Part shown: in pieces, positions 1-7,402 of the stretch
Position numbering within the stretch: the first letter of the stretch is position 1
How the letters are laid out: each line of letters begins with the position of its first letter
Source: Blastococcus sp. CPCC 205250
GTDB taxonomy: Bacteria; Actinomycetota; Actinomycetes; Mycobacteriales; Geodermatophilaceae
Direction: 5' to 3'
Length of the DNA stretch: 64,000 bases
Assembly: GCF_019799925.1 (NCBI RefSeq)
Contig: NZ_JABGCG010000012.1
Location: forward strand, 91,040-155,039
Program-made: the position numbers and the translations under genes
Notes under the pieces: generated by a model
Seen by the model: only the letters and a program-made list of their open reading frames with translations
Told to the model about the DNA's origin: nothing
The model's database searches: none

Positions 1-56
1 TCGCGCCCGTCTCGGTGCAGCTGATCGATCCGCCGGCCGACACCTACCAGGGCTGA
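1..56 (+). CDS. C-terminal tail of a protein cut by the window edge
   Basis: An open frame (codons from base 3) runs to a TGA at 54-56 and encodes APVSVQLIDPPADTYQG. Codon use is GC-rich at third positions, as in neighbouring genes. The next gene is on the other strand, so this is a convergent 3' end. The family cannot be named from 17 residues. Confidence 0.45.
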   Translation, partial: APVSVQLIDPPADTYQG

Positions 57-75
57 CCGCGGCGGGGCCCGCCCG

Positions 76-855
76 TCAGCCCCGCGCCGCCTCGACGGCC
101 GCCGTGAGCGCCTCGGCCGTCGGCCGCTCGAGGTCCTCCCCGTCGACGCGGATCCACGGCGTGCCGGTGAGCCCGTCACGGCTGGCCCGGTCGGTGGCCT
201 CGGCCACCCAGTCGCCGAACCGGAGGTCCCGGATGCCGGCCTCGACGTCCTCGCCCGTCGCGCCCGCCCGGGCGGCGAGGGCGACGAGGTCGTCGTCGGA
301 GAGGCCCGGCCCGCCCTCGGCCGGCTGCTCGGCGAACAGGAGCGCGCTGAACTGGGAGAACGCCTCGACGCCGGCGGCGTCGGCCACCACGGCGGCGGCG
401 TTGACGGCGCGCGTGGAGTACTCGTCGTCGGACAGCCGGTCGAGGATGGCCACCGGGTGGACCCGGACCAGCACCTCGCCACCGGCGACGAGCTCGTCCA
501 TGGTGTCGGCGGCGTCGGCCTCGAAGGCCCGGCAGGCCGGGCAGAGGTAGTCCTCGTAGACGTCGACGGTCACGGGCGCGTCGGCCGACCCGAGGGCGAA
601 GGCGGTCCCCGCGGTCCCCGCGGCGGTGCCCGCCGGCGCGACGGCGTCGGCGGTGTCGGTGCGGGCGGACTGGACCACCACGGTCACGACCACGGCCACC
701 ACGACGAGGGCGGCGACGGCGGCACCGGTCAGCAGCCGCAGCCGGCGGCTGCGCCGCTGCCGCTCGGCCACCTGCTCGGCGGCCCGGCGGGCGGCGATGC
801 GCTCGCGGGCGGCGGCACGCCCGCGAGCGGGCGCGCGGTCAGGGCTGGTGGGCAT
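76..855 (-). CDS. DsbA-like thioredoxin-fold membrane-anchored oxidoreductase
   Basis: 259 aa. A basic cytoplasmic tail (about 1-40) is followed by one membrane helix (41-62) and a thioredoxin-fold domain with a CPAC active site at 105-108 and a TP cis-proline loop near the C terminus (GTPWIRV). The fold probably faces outside, where it would oxidise or isomerise thiols in exported proteins. I chose the ATG at 855 because GGGGAGA lies 6 nt upstream; a TTG at 891 would overlap the upstream gene by more than 50 nt. It overlaps the end of the MauE-like gene by 17 nt, so the two are probably translated together, with MauE supplying redox equivalents. The exact substrate is unknown. Confidence 0.88.
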   Translation of the reverse strand: MPTSPDRAPARGRAAARERIAARRAAEQVAERQRRSRRLRLLTGAAVAALVVVAVVVTVVVQSARTDTADAVAPAGTAAGTAGTAFALGSADAPVTVDVYEDYLCPACRAFEADAADTMDELVAGGEVLVRVHPVAILDRLSDDEYSTRAVNAAAVVADAAGVEAFSQFSALLFAEQPAEGGPGLSDDDLVALAARAGATGEDVEAGIRDLRFGDWVAEATDRASRDGLTGTPWIRVDGEDLERPTAEALTAAVEAARG

Positions 856-1375
856 CGGAGTCTCCCCGGGTCGGCGGTCGCACGCGGTCAAGCAGGGCCA
901 GTCGCGTCCGTGGCCGGACTCCCAGCAGGAGCGACCCCGCCAGCAGCGCCACGTCGCGCAGGACCTCGGTCAGGTAGGCGGTCTGGTCCGCGTCGACCTC
1001 GCCGCCGTCGCCGAAGCAGCCGCAGTCGATGGTCAGTCCCCGGGCCCAGGCCGAGGCCACCGCGGCGGTGAACACCGCCAGCAGCAGCGCGGAGGCGACG
1101 GCGGCCGGCCGCACGAAGGCGCCGGCCAGCAGGAGGACGCCCAGCGCCACCTCCAGGACGGGCAGGCCGAAGGCCAGGAGCGGGACGACGCCCTCGGGGA
1201 CCAGCTCGTAGGCGCGCACCGCACGCTCGGCGGCTGCCGGGTCCGGGAGCTTGAGCGCCCCGGCGACCACCCACACGCCGCCCAGCACGAGGCGGACGGC
1301 GGTCCCCAGCCAGGGGAGCGCCGCCCCGGACCCGGCGGGGCGCCGGGGAGGCGCGACCGTCCCGTCCGTCGTCAT
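839..1375 (-). CDS. MauE/DoxX family membrane redox protein
   Basis: 178 aa with four hydrophobic segments (first about 22-42) and a DCGCFGDGG motif in a loop, the cysteine pair typical of MauE-like proteins. In methylamine utilisation MauE works with the thioredoxin-like MauD in disulfide formation. Here it lies directly upstream of, and overlaps, a DsbA-like gene, so I infer it passes electrons to or from that protein across the membrane. The start is ATG at 1375; no amine dehydrogenase genes are nearby, so a mau function is not implied. The YcnI gene ends 28 nt upstream, consistent with a three-gene operon. Confidence 0.87.
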   Translation of the reverse strand: MTTDGTVAPPRRPAGSGAALPWLGTAVRLVLGGVWVVAGALKLPDPAAAERAVRAYELVPEGVVPLLAFGLPVLEVALGVLLLAGAFVRPAAVASALLLAVFTAAVASAWARGLTIDCGCFGDGGEVDADQTAYLTEVLRDVALLAGSLLLGVRPRTRLALLDRVRPPTRGDSDAHQP

Positions 1376-1403
1376 GACCGCACCTCCCGTCGCCGGCGGG
1401 CCC

Positions 1404-2138
1404 TCAGCCGGCGCGCCGGCGCGCGGCGAGCCCCAGGCCCAGGCCCGCCAGCCCGGCGACCAGACCGGCGATGCCGACGGCCAGGGCGGCCCCGGCCAGC
1501 CCGGAGTCCCCGGAGTCGTCGGAGGCCGACGTGTCCGACGCCGACGCGGCCTCGGACACCGTCGGGCCGTCGGCGTCGCCGCCGTGGGCGTCGGCGCCGT
1601 CCCCGGTGAGCGCCAGCACGGGGGCCGGGCTCTCCGGCTCCTCCTCGCCCTCGACGGTCGGCTCGATCCAGGCCTGCTCCATGCCGTCGTCGTAGGTCTG
1701 GATCGTCGGGAAGGTGATCGCGTCGACCTCGGGGATCGGCCCCGCGCTGATCGAGAACGTCTGGTACTGACCGGGCGCGATGCCGGCTCCGGCGTCGGCG
1801 GTCCACACGATCTCGGTGACGGCCTCGGTGACCTCACTGCCGTGCACCTCCACGGGCGGGTCGATCGGCCCGGTGGTCGTGGTCGCGGTCCAGCCGGGCA
1901 CCGGCTTCACGCTCACCGAGGCCAGCGGGGTGGTGGCGGGCACCTGCACGCGCAGCGACACCGTCGAGGCCGTGTCGCTCTCGTTCGGCACGCGGAACGT
2001 CATCTCCCCGAATCCGCCGGGTGCCGCGTCGGCGGAGGACACCCGTACGTGGGCCGAGGCGGTCCCTCCCCCGGTCGCGAGGACGGCGGCGGTGGCGACG
2101 GACGCCGCGGCCAGGACACGGAGGGGACGGCGGGACAC
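1404..2138 (-). CDS. YcnI (DUF1775) family copper-binding protein, first copy
   Basis: 244 aa. Signal peptide followed by a mature end beginning AHVRVSS; YcnI proteins bind Cu(II) through the N-terminal histidine of the mature form. The family core (GGFGEMTFRVPNESDTAS) and GWT segment are present, then a low-complexity linker and a C-terminal helix (about 217-237) ending in Arg residues, so it is tethered to the outer face of the membrane. The GTG at 2138 has GAGGAG 6 nt upstream; longer frames start before the signal peptide. It heads an operon with MauE- and DsbA-like genes, suggesting copper handling coupled to thiol oxidation. A paralogue lies at 56438-57184. Confidence 0.9.
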   Translation of the reverse strand: MSRRPLRVLAAASVATAAVLATGGGTASAHVRVSSADAAPGGFGEMTFRVPNESDTASTVSLRVQVPATTPLASVSVKPVPGWTATTTTGPIDPPVEVHGSEVTEAVTEIVWTADAGAGIAPGQYQTFSISAGPIPEVDAITFPTIQTYDDGMEQAWIEPTVEGEEEPESPAPVLALTGDGADAHGGDADGPTVSEAASASDTSASDDSGDSGLAGAALAVGIAGLVAGLAGLGLGLAARRRAG

Positions 2139-2294
2139 GGGCAGCTCCTCGGGCGACCGCCGGCCCGGCCTCCTGCCGGGCCCGTGCGGTGGTCCAGTAG
2201 TCGCCCCCGCCCCTCCCCTGGTTCCCGGGGCGGGACAGACGTGATCACCGTCACCGGGGGACCCGGAGGCCGCGTCACCGGGCACCGATCCGAC

Positions 2295-2327
2295 GGGGCT
2301 CCCGCCGGCAGCGCCGGCGGGAGCCCC
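2295..2327 (-). terminator. Strong hairpin downstream of the first AztD-like gene
   Basis: Two perfectly complementary 15-nt arms (2295-2309 and 2313-2327, GGGGCTCCCGCCGGC and its complement) separated by 3 nt. It begins 19 nt past the stop of the minus-strand gene at 2346. No U-tract follows, as is usual for GC-rich actinobacterial terminators. The rest of 2139-2345 is GC-rich and holds no recognisable gene; it must include the promoter of the YcnI operon. Confidence 0.75.
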
Positions 2328-2345
2328 GGGAGGGACGGGCGGGGA

Positions 2346-3599
2346 TCAGCCGGTGACCACCGCGATCTCGTTGGGGGTGACCTCCAGCTCGCCGGTGGCG
2401 AGGACCTCGCCGGTGCCGAGGTCGACGGCGTGGACCGCGTCCGCGGCGGGCTCGGTCACGTAGGCGATGCCGTCGTGCACCCGCAGCGCCGGGTGCGCGT
2501 CCTGCCACTCCTCCGGCCCCTCCCACGGCGCGATCACCGGGTGGCTGGCGAGCAGCTCACCGGTCTCCTCGTCGAGCAGGTGCAGGCTGCCGTCGGTGCC
2601 GAGCAGGACCGCCTCGTCCTGCGGGCCGCGGGCGAGGTCCCGGAACGTGTACTGCACGCCGGCGGGCAGCGGGACGACCTGGAGCCGGTCGGCCGCGGTG
2701 TCGACGAGCGCCACCCGCGAGAGCAGGTAGCCCTCGGCGTCGGGGTCGGCGTTGTAGTCGCCGACGGCCACCGGGGAGGTCTCGCTGGTGAACACGTTCC
2801 CGGTGCGGCCGTAGGCGTCGGGGGCCGTGAGCTTGGAGAACTCGCCGTCGTAGAGGAGGACGCCGTCCTCGCAGCCGAAGACCGCGACCTCGCCGGCGAC
2901 GGTGCCCTCACCGTGCACGCCGGGGCACTCCTCGGACCGGGCGACCTCCTCGCCCGCCGGGTCGAGCACCCGGACCCCGCTGCGGCCCTCCTCGTCGCCG
3001 AGGGTCGACAGCAGGGTGCCGTCCTCCAGCTCGATGGCCACGCCGTGGTGGGCGGCCTCCGACGTCCACTCCTCGGTCTCCGGCAGGCCGTCGGCGGTCA
3101 GCAGGTCGGCGGTCTCGAAGGAGGTGATGTCGCCGGTGCCGTCGGCGAACAGGACGGTCCGGTCGCCGTGGACGACGACGTGCCCGGCGGTGTCGGCGGC
3201 GAAGACGTCGTCGGTCAGCTCGGAGTCCCCCGCGTAGGACGTGCCGCCGTCGGTCCAGACCCCGGTGTCGAGCACCTGGAAGCCCTCGTCGGTGGTCACC
3301 AGGGCGTGCCGCCCGTCGCCGGCGGCGTTCACGCGCAGGAAGCCCTCCATGTCGTGGTCGCCCACCACCTCGAAGGTGGTGGCGTCGAGCACGAGCACCC
3401 CGCCGTCGTAGGTGAGCGTGAGGCGCGGCTGCGGTGCCGACACCTCCTCCACGGACGAGGCGAGCGACGTCCCCGCCGAGGAGGGCGAGGCGGACGAGCC
3501 GCTCGCGTCGGAGCCGGTGTCGGAGGAGCAGGCGGCCAGGAGCAGGCCGGCGGCTCCGAGCGCGGTCAGGCGGAGGGGGGACGGTCGGACGTTCGTCAT
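2346..3599 (-). CDS. AztD-like beta-propeller zinc metallochaperone lipoprotein, copy 1
   Basis: 417 aa lipoprotein (lipobox LLAAC, Cys24), then a Ser-rich linker and a repeated propeller-like core. It resembles AztD, the zinc chaperone of AztABCD zinc importers: DTGVW, HHGVAIEL, CPGVHGEG and GCEDG segments. In this copy the His-rich loop found in the paralogue after the DTG-W segment is replaced by DGGTSYAGD (about 117-125), so one presumed zinc site is missing. The ATG at 3599 sits 7 nt after a TAGGGT -10 box with a Zur-like box just upstream, so it is probably leaderless and zinc-repressed. It lies downstream of aztC but has its own promoter. Confidence 0.82.
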   Translation of the reverse strand: MTNVRPSPLRLTALGAAGLLLAACSSDTGSDASGSSASPSSAGTSLASSVEEVSAPQPRLTLTYDGGVLVLDATTFEVVGDHDMEGFLRVNAAGDGRHALVTTDEGFQVLDTGVWTDGGTSYAGDSELTDDVFAADTAGHVVVHGDRTVLFADGTGDITSFETADLLTADGLPETEEWTSEAAHHGVAIELEDGTLLSTLGDEEGRSGVRVLDPAGEEVARSEECPGVHGEGTVAGEVAVFGCEDGVLLYDGEFSKLTAPDAYGRTGNVFTSETSPVAVGDYNADPDAEGYLLSRVALVDTAADRLQVVPLPAGVQYTFRDLARGPQDEAVLLGTDGSLHLLDEETGELLASHPVIAPWEGPEEWQDAHPALRVHDGIAYVTEPAADAVHAVDLGTGEVLATGELEVTPNEIAVVTG

Positions 3600-3606
3600 G
3601 ACCACG

Positions 3607-3632
3607 ACCCTAGTGGGAATGATTCTCATTCC
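3607..3632 (-). promoter_or_regulatory. Zur-like box and leaderless promoter of the first aztD-like gene
   Basis: On the minus strand a near-palindrome GGAATGAGAATCATTCC (3632-3616) precedes a TAGGGT -10 element (3612-3607), and ATG follows after 7 nt. The same AATGATTCTC core occurs at 6674-6690 and 10898-10914, each time ahead of zinc-transport genes. The box occupies the -35/-10 spacer, where a Fur-family repressor would block polymerase. Zur as the binder is inferred from the gene content. Confidence 0.82.
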
Positions 3633-3643
3633 GTCTAGCGGGG

Positions 3644-4552
3644 TCACCGCAGGCCCGCCACGATGGCCTCGGTGTTGGCCCGCATCATCTGCAGGTAGGT
3701 CTCCGCGCCCCCGCCCTCGGCCGTCAGCGACTCGGTGAACAGCGACACCACCGCGACGTCGATCCCGGCCTGCTCGGCCAGCACCTGCACCAGCCGGTCG
3801 GGCTGGGACGAGTCGGCGAACACCGTGCGGACGCCCGCCTCGCGGATGGCGGCGGCGAGGTCCTCCAGGTCGCTGGCACTGGGCGAGGCGAGTGTCGAGC
3901 CGCTCGGGATCACGGCTCCGACGACCGTGAAGCCGTACCGGTCGGCGAGGTAGCCGAACACGTGGTGGTTGGTGACGAGGTCGCGGCGCTCGACGGGGAT
4001 CTGCCCGAACTGCCCCGCCATCCAGTCGTCGAGGTCGGCGACCTCCGCGCGGTAGCGCTCGGTGTCGGCGGCGAGCCGGTCCCGGTCGATGCCGCTCACG
4101 TGGTCGGCGATCGCCCCGGACAGCGCGTCGACGACCGGCGCCATCCGGCCGGGGTCGGTCCAGAAGTGCGGGTCGACGCCGGACTCGTCCTCGCCCACCC
4201 ACTCGACGACCTCGACGGCGTCCCCCGCCTCGACCACCGGGACCCCGTCCTCACGGGCGGCCTCCACGTGGGCGAGGAGCCCCTCCTCGAGGCCGAGCCC
4301 GTTGGCGACGAGCAGGTCGGCTCCGCGCATGCGGGCCGCCTCCTGCGCCGAGACCTCGAACGAGTGCGGGTCCGCGCCCGGCGGCATGAGCGTCAGCACC
4401 TCCGCCTGGTCGCCCACCAGCTCGCCCACGACGTCGCCCAGGACGTTCGTGGTCACCACGACCAGCGGCCGCCCGTCGTCGGCCCGTGTGCAGCCGGCCA
4501 GGGCGCCGGCGAGCAGGAGCAGTCCGGCCACCGCCGGCAGGGCGCGCCTCAC
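3644..4552 (-). CDS. aztC: AztC-type zinc ABC transporter substrate-binding lipoprotein
   Basis: 302 aa. Signal peptide with lipobox LAGC (Cys21), then a cluster A-1 metal-binding fold. Metal-ligand segments are visible: PPGADPHSFE, DPHFWTDPG, TNHHVFGYLADRYGF and an acidic ADSSQP segment near the end. It would capture Zn2+ outside the membrane and deliver it to AztB. The GTG start at 4552 overlaps the stop of the upstream aztD-like gene (GTGA), implying translational coupling. GGAG lies 8 nt upstream. It belongs to the minus-strand aztB-aztD-aztC unit controlled from 6658-6700. Confidence 0.9.
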   Translation of the reverse strand: MRRALPAVAGLLLLAGALAGCTRADDGRPLVVVTTNVLGDVVGELVGDQAEVLTLMPPGADPHSFEVSAQEAARMRGADLLVANGLGLEEGLLAHVEAAREDGVPVVEAGDAVEVVEWVGEDESGVDPHFWTDPGRMAPVVDALSGAIADHVSGIDRDRLAADTERYRAEVADLDDWMAGQFGQIPVERRDLVTNHHVFGYLADRYGFTVVGAVIPSGSTLASPSASDLEDLAAAIREAGVRTVFADSSQPDRLVQVLAEQAGIDVAVVSLFTESLTAEGGGAETYLQMMRANTEAIVAGLR

Positions 4553-5787
4553 CGGCCGGTCTCCGCCAGGTGCACCGGGGACACCGCGGTGGGCAGGCTG
4601 CGGGCCACCCGGGCGCCGTCGGCGTAGTCGATCTCGAGCAGCGCGTCCTCGCCGGGGACGTTGAGGTAGGCGCGGTCGGCGTCCACCTCCAAGACCACGT
4701 CCGCCAGCCGGTCGGCGGACAGCAGCGGTTCGGTGGCGGCCGTCGTCCCGGCCTGGGGGTCGAGGACGACGACCCGGCCGGCCGCGTCGACGCCGACCAC
4801 CCGGTCCCGCTCGTCGTCGGCGGCAACGGCGCGCACCCACGGCGTCTCCGTCGGCAGCAGCTGCCAGGTGCGGGCGCGGCTGTCCAGCAGCCAGACGCCC
4901 TGCGTGCCGGCCGGCGCGGCGACGACCGGGCGGCCGGGCCGGTTCGCCAGCCCCGCCGCCCGGTCCTGCGGCGCCACCGCTCCCGGGTAGGCGACACGCT
5001 CGAGCGAGACCCCCTCGGCGGTCTCGGTGGCCAGCACCGCGCCGTCGGCGCAGGAGACGACGACGCCGACGCGGGTCGCCGACCCGCCGCGCGGCTCCAC
5101 GCACTCGGCGCGGGCGCCCTCCAGCGGCTCCCCGGACGAGTCGCGGACCACGACGGCGCCCGCCTCGGTGGAGACCAGCCGGTCGCCCAGCGGCACGAGC
5201 GCGCCGTCGTGGGGCGAGGTGCGGAGCGCGCCGACCTCCTCGAGCTCCCCCTGCCCGAGGGCGGCCCGGTCGAGGACCACGCCGGTGCCCGTGGTCGGGG
5301 AGAACAGCGCCGTCAGCGTCTCCGACGACGCCGCGCGGACGTCCCCGGACCACTCGAGGGCGCCGACCACGCGCGCCGGCGCGCGGTAGTAGTGCACGTG
5401 GTCGCCGTGGTCGACGGTCCACGTGCCGGTGTCGACGACGGTGAGCTCGCCGGCGGGCTCGGAGGCGGCGAACAGGAACCGGCCGTCACCGGCGACGGCG
5501 GAGACGCCGCCGAGGTCCCCCAGCTCCGCCGACTCCCCGGTCAGCAGGTCGAGGGCGTGCGCCGACCCCGCCTCGTCGAGGTAGGCCAGCTGGAGCTGCG
5601 GCTCACCGAGCTCCTCCGCCCCGGCGACGTAGCCGTGCTGCCCTGCCGCGCCGGTAGGGTCGGCCGCCCCGGCCCCCGGGTCCGCCGGGTCGGCGCCGCA
5701 CCCGGCCACGAGCAGCGCGGCGGCGCAGACGGGGACGCGCCGGAGGAGGCGATGCCGGGGACGTCGCGGCGGGCAGGGTCGGGACAC
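4549..5787 (-). CDS. aztD: AztD zinc metallochaperone, beta-propeller lipoprotein, copy 2
   Basis: 412 aa lipoprotein (VAGC, Cys30) with repeated propeller-like segments. A DHGDHVHYY loop at about 126-134 is the His-rich element expected of AztD zinc chaperones. In contrast to the neighbouring copy, the later HHGVA and CPGVHG segments are altered here (SPHDGALV, ECVEPRGG). GTG at 5787 is preceded by GGAGG at 4 nt and fits the lipoprotein signal. It sits between aztB (upstream) and aztC (downstream, GTGA overlap). I infer it hands Zn2+ to AztC. Family assignment rests on motif and context. Confidence 0.85.
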   Translation of the reverse strand: MSRPCPPRRPRHRLLRRVPVCAAALLVAGCGADPADPGAGAADPTGAAGQHGYVAGAEELGEPQLQLAYLDEAGSAHALDLLTGESAELGDLGGVSAVAGDGRFLFAASEPAGELTVVDTGTWTVDHGDHVHYYRAPARVVGALEWSGDVRAASSETLTALFSPTTGTGVVLDRAALGQGELEEVGALRTSPHDGALVPLGDRLVSTEAGAVVVRDSSGEPLEGARAECVEPRGGSATRVGVVVSCADGAVLATETAEGVSLERVAYPGAVAPQDRAAGLANRPGRPVVAAPAGTQGVWLLDSRARTWQLLPTETPWVRAVAADDERDRVVGVDAAGRVVVLDPQAGTTAATEPLLSADRLADVVLEVDADRAYLNVPGEDALLEIDYADGARVARSLPTAVSPVHLAETGR

Positions 5788-5842
5788 AGGACCTCCAGGG
5801 TCGTGGGGGGGGTGGAGACGGCGGGCCGGGGCCCGCCGGGGG

Positions 5843-6658
5843 TCAGCGGGGGGCGAGGGCCCGTGCGGTGACGGACACCCCGACGAGGGCGACCGCGCAG
5901 ACGGCGATGGACGCGCCACCGGCGGTCCCCGCGTGCCAGGACAGGAGCAGGCCGGCGACCACGGCGACGGCACCCAGGGCGGCGCCGACCGCCATGGTCG
6001 AGGGCAGGCGGCGGGTCCACTGGCGGGCCGCTGACGCGGGTGCGAGCAGCAGGGCGACCACCAGCAGCGTGCCGAGCGCCTGGTAGGAGGTGACGACGGC
6101 GGCACTGACGACGAGCACCATGACCAGGTGCGCCAGCCGCGGGCGCAGGCCCAGGGTGGCCGCCGTCCGGGAGTCGAAGGCGACCGCCACGAACGAGCGG
6201 TGGAACGCCGCGCAGACGGCGACCAGCGCCACCAGGCTCCCGGCCAGCAGCACGACGTCGGTGCCGCGGACGGCCAGCACGTCGCCGAACAGGATCGCCG
6301 TGACGTCGGTGGCGAAGGACTTCGACCGGGACACGATCACCACGCCGAGGGCCAGCATCCCGACGAAGAGCAGCCCGATGGCCGTGTCGTGCGACAGCCG
6401 GGCCCGCCGGGCCACCGCCCCGACTCCGACGCTCATGAGCCCGGCGCTGACCGCGGCGCCGGCCAGCGGCGGCCAGCCGGCGAGCGTGGCCACGGCGACC
6501 CCCGGCAGCATCCCGTGGGCCAGGGCCTCGCCGAGGAAGGCCATGCCGCGGACGACCACCCACGTGCCGACCACGGCACAGGTCACCGCGGCGAGCACAC
6601 CCCCGAGGAGGGCGCGCTGCATGAACGGGAGGGCGAAGGGGTCGAGCAACCAGGACAC
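5843..6658 (-). CDS. aztB: AztB-type zinc ABC transporter permease
   Basis: 271 aa with eight or nine hydrophobic segments of the ABC-3 metal permease family. The conserved GEALAHGMLPGVA segment in the first third and SYQALGTLLVVALLLAPA in the last third are characteristic. It forms the membrane channel with AztA. The GTG at 6658 lies 6 nt after a TATGGT -10 box (6670-6665), so the message is probably leaderless; a longer reading from 6721 would run across the Zur-like box. It is divergent from aztA with about 48 nt between starts, and followed by aztD and aztC. Confidence 0.92.
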   Translation of the reverse strand: MSWLLDPFALPFMQRALLGGVLAAVTCAVVGTWVVVRGMAFLGEALAHGMLPGVAVATLAGWPPLAGAAVSAGLMSVGVGAVARRARLSHDTAIGLLFVGMLALGVVIVSRSKSFATDVTAILFGDVLAVRGTDVVLLAGSLVALVAVCAAFHRSFVAVAFDSRTAATLGLRPRLAHLVMVLVVSAAVVTSYQALGTLLVVALLLAPASAARQWTRRLPSTMAVGAALGAVAVVAGLLLSWHAGTAGGASIAVCAVALVGVSVTARALAPR

Positions 6659-6664
6659 CCGGAG

Positions 6665-6699
6665 ACCATAACGGGAATGATTCTCACTCCTGTTAGCGT
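6665..6699. promoter_or_regulatory. Shared Zur-like operator between divergent leaderless aztA and aztB promoters
   Basis: A box GGAATGATTCTCACTCC (6674-6690) is flanked symmetrically by two -10 elements: TAGCGT at 6694-6699 (plus, 6 nt before the aztA ATG at 6706) and TATGGT at 6670-6665 (minus, 6 nt before the aztB GTG at 6658). One repressor complex would therefore cover both promoters. The arrangement is seen directly; binding by Zur is inferred. Confidence 0.85.
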
Positions 6700-6705
6700 G
6701 GTCCC

Positions 6706-7350
6706 ATGGCTCCCCCCGCACTGGCCGTCCGCGACCTCACGGTCCAGCGGGGCAGCACGACCGCCCTGGAGGCGGTGACCGCCGAGCTCCCGGCGTGCTG
6801 CGTGACCGCGCTGGTGGGTCCCAACGGCGCCGGCAAGTCCACGCTGCTCGACGTCCTCGCCGGCGTCCTCGCGCCGACGTCGGGGTGCGTCGAGCGCCCC
6901 CGCGGGCTGACCGTCGCCTACGTGCCGCAACACAGCGCGGTGAGCCCCGACCTGCCGCTCACCGTCGCCGACACCCTGGCGATGGGCCGCTGGCGCGAGC
7001 GGGGCCCGTGGCGGCGGCTGCGCCGGGAGGACCGCGAGATCGTCGCCGCCTGCGCCGACCGGCTCGGGCTGACCCCGCTGCTGGACCGTCCGCTGTCGGC
7101 GGTCTCCGGTGGGCAGCGCCAGCGGGCCCTCGTCGCCCAGGGCCTGGTGGCCCGCGCCGACGTCCTGCTCGTCGACGAGCCGACGGCGGGCGTGGACGCC
7201 GCCACGCAGGCCGTCGTGCTGGAGGTCCTGGCCGGCGAGGCCGACCGCGGCGCCGCGGTCGTGCACGCGACCCACGAGTCGGCTGCGGTCGACTGCGCCG
7301 ACCGCGTGCTGGCCCTCGTGTCCGGCCGGGCGGACGCCCTCCGCGCCTGA
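6706..7350 (+). CDS. aztA: AztA-type zinc ABC transporter ATP-binding protein
   Basis: 214 aa ABC ATPase: Walker A GPNGAGKST (about 38-46), Q-loop VPQHSAVSP, signature SAVSGGQRQR, Walker B VLLVDEPTAGVD and a switch His in VHATHES. It would energise zinc import through AztB and AztC. ATG at 6706 is at or beside the predicted transcription start. It stands alone on the plus strand, divergent from aztBDC, and its stop codon lies inside a 16-bp tandem repeat. It is shorter than many ABC ATPases but all core motifs are present. Confidence 0.92.
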   Translation: MAPPALAVRDLTVQRGSTTALEAVTAELPACCVTALVGPNGAGKSTLLDVLAGVLAPTSGCVERPRGLTVAYVPQHSAVSPDLPLTVADTLAMGRWRERGPWRRLRREDREIVAACADRLGLTPLLDRPLSAVSGGQRQRALVAQGLVARADVLLVDEPTAGVDAATQAVVLEVLAGEADRGAAVVHATHESAAVDCADRVLALVSGRADALRA

Positions 7351-7402
7351 TCAGCACCGCACCTGATCAGCACCGCGCCTGATCAGCACCGCGCCTGATC
7401 AG
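7347..7402. repeat. 16-bp tandem repeat carrying stop codons of two convergent genes
   Basis: CTGATCAG recurs at 7347, 7363, 7379 and 7395; full units read CTGATCAGCACCGCRC. The first copy supplies the TGA of aztA (7348-7350) and the last supplies, on the other strand, the TGA of the P-ATPase (7401-7399). CTGATCAG is itself palindromic. There is no conventional terminator between the two genes. Confidence 0.9.
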
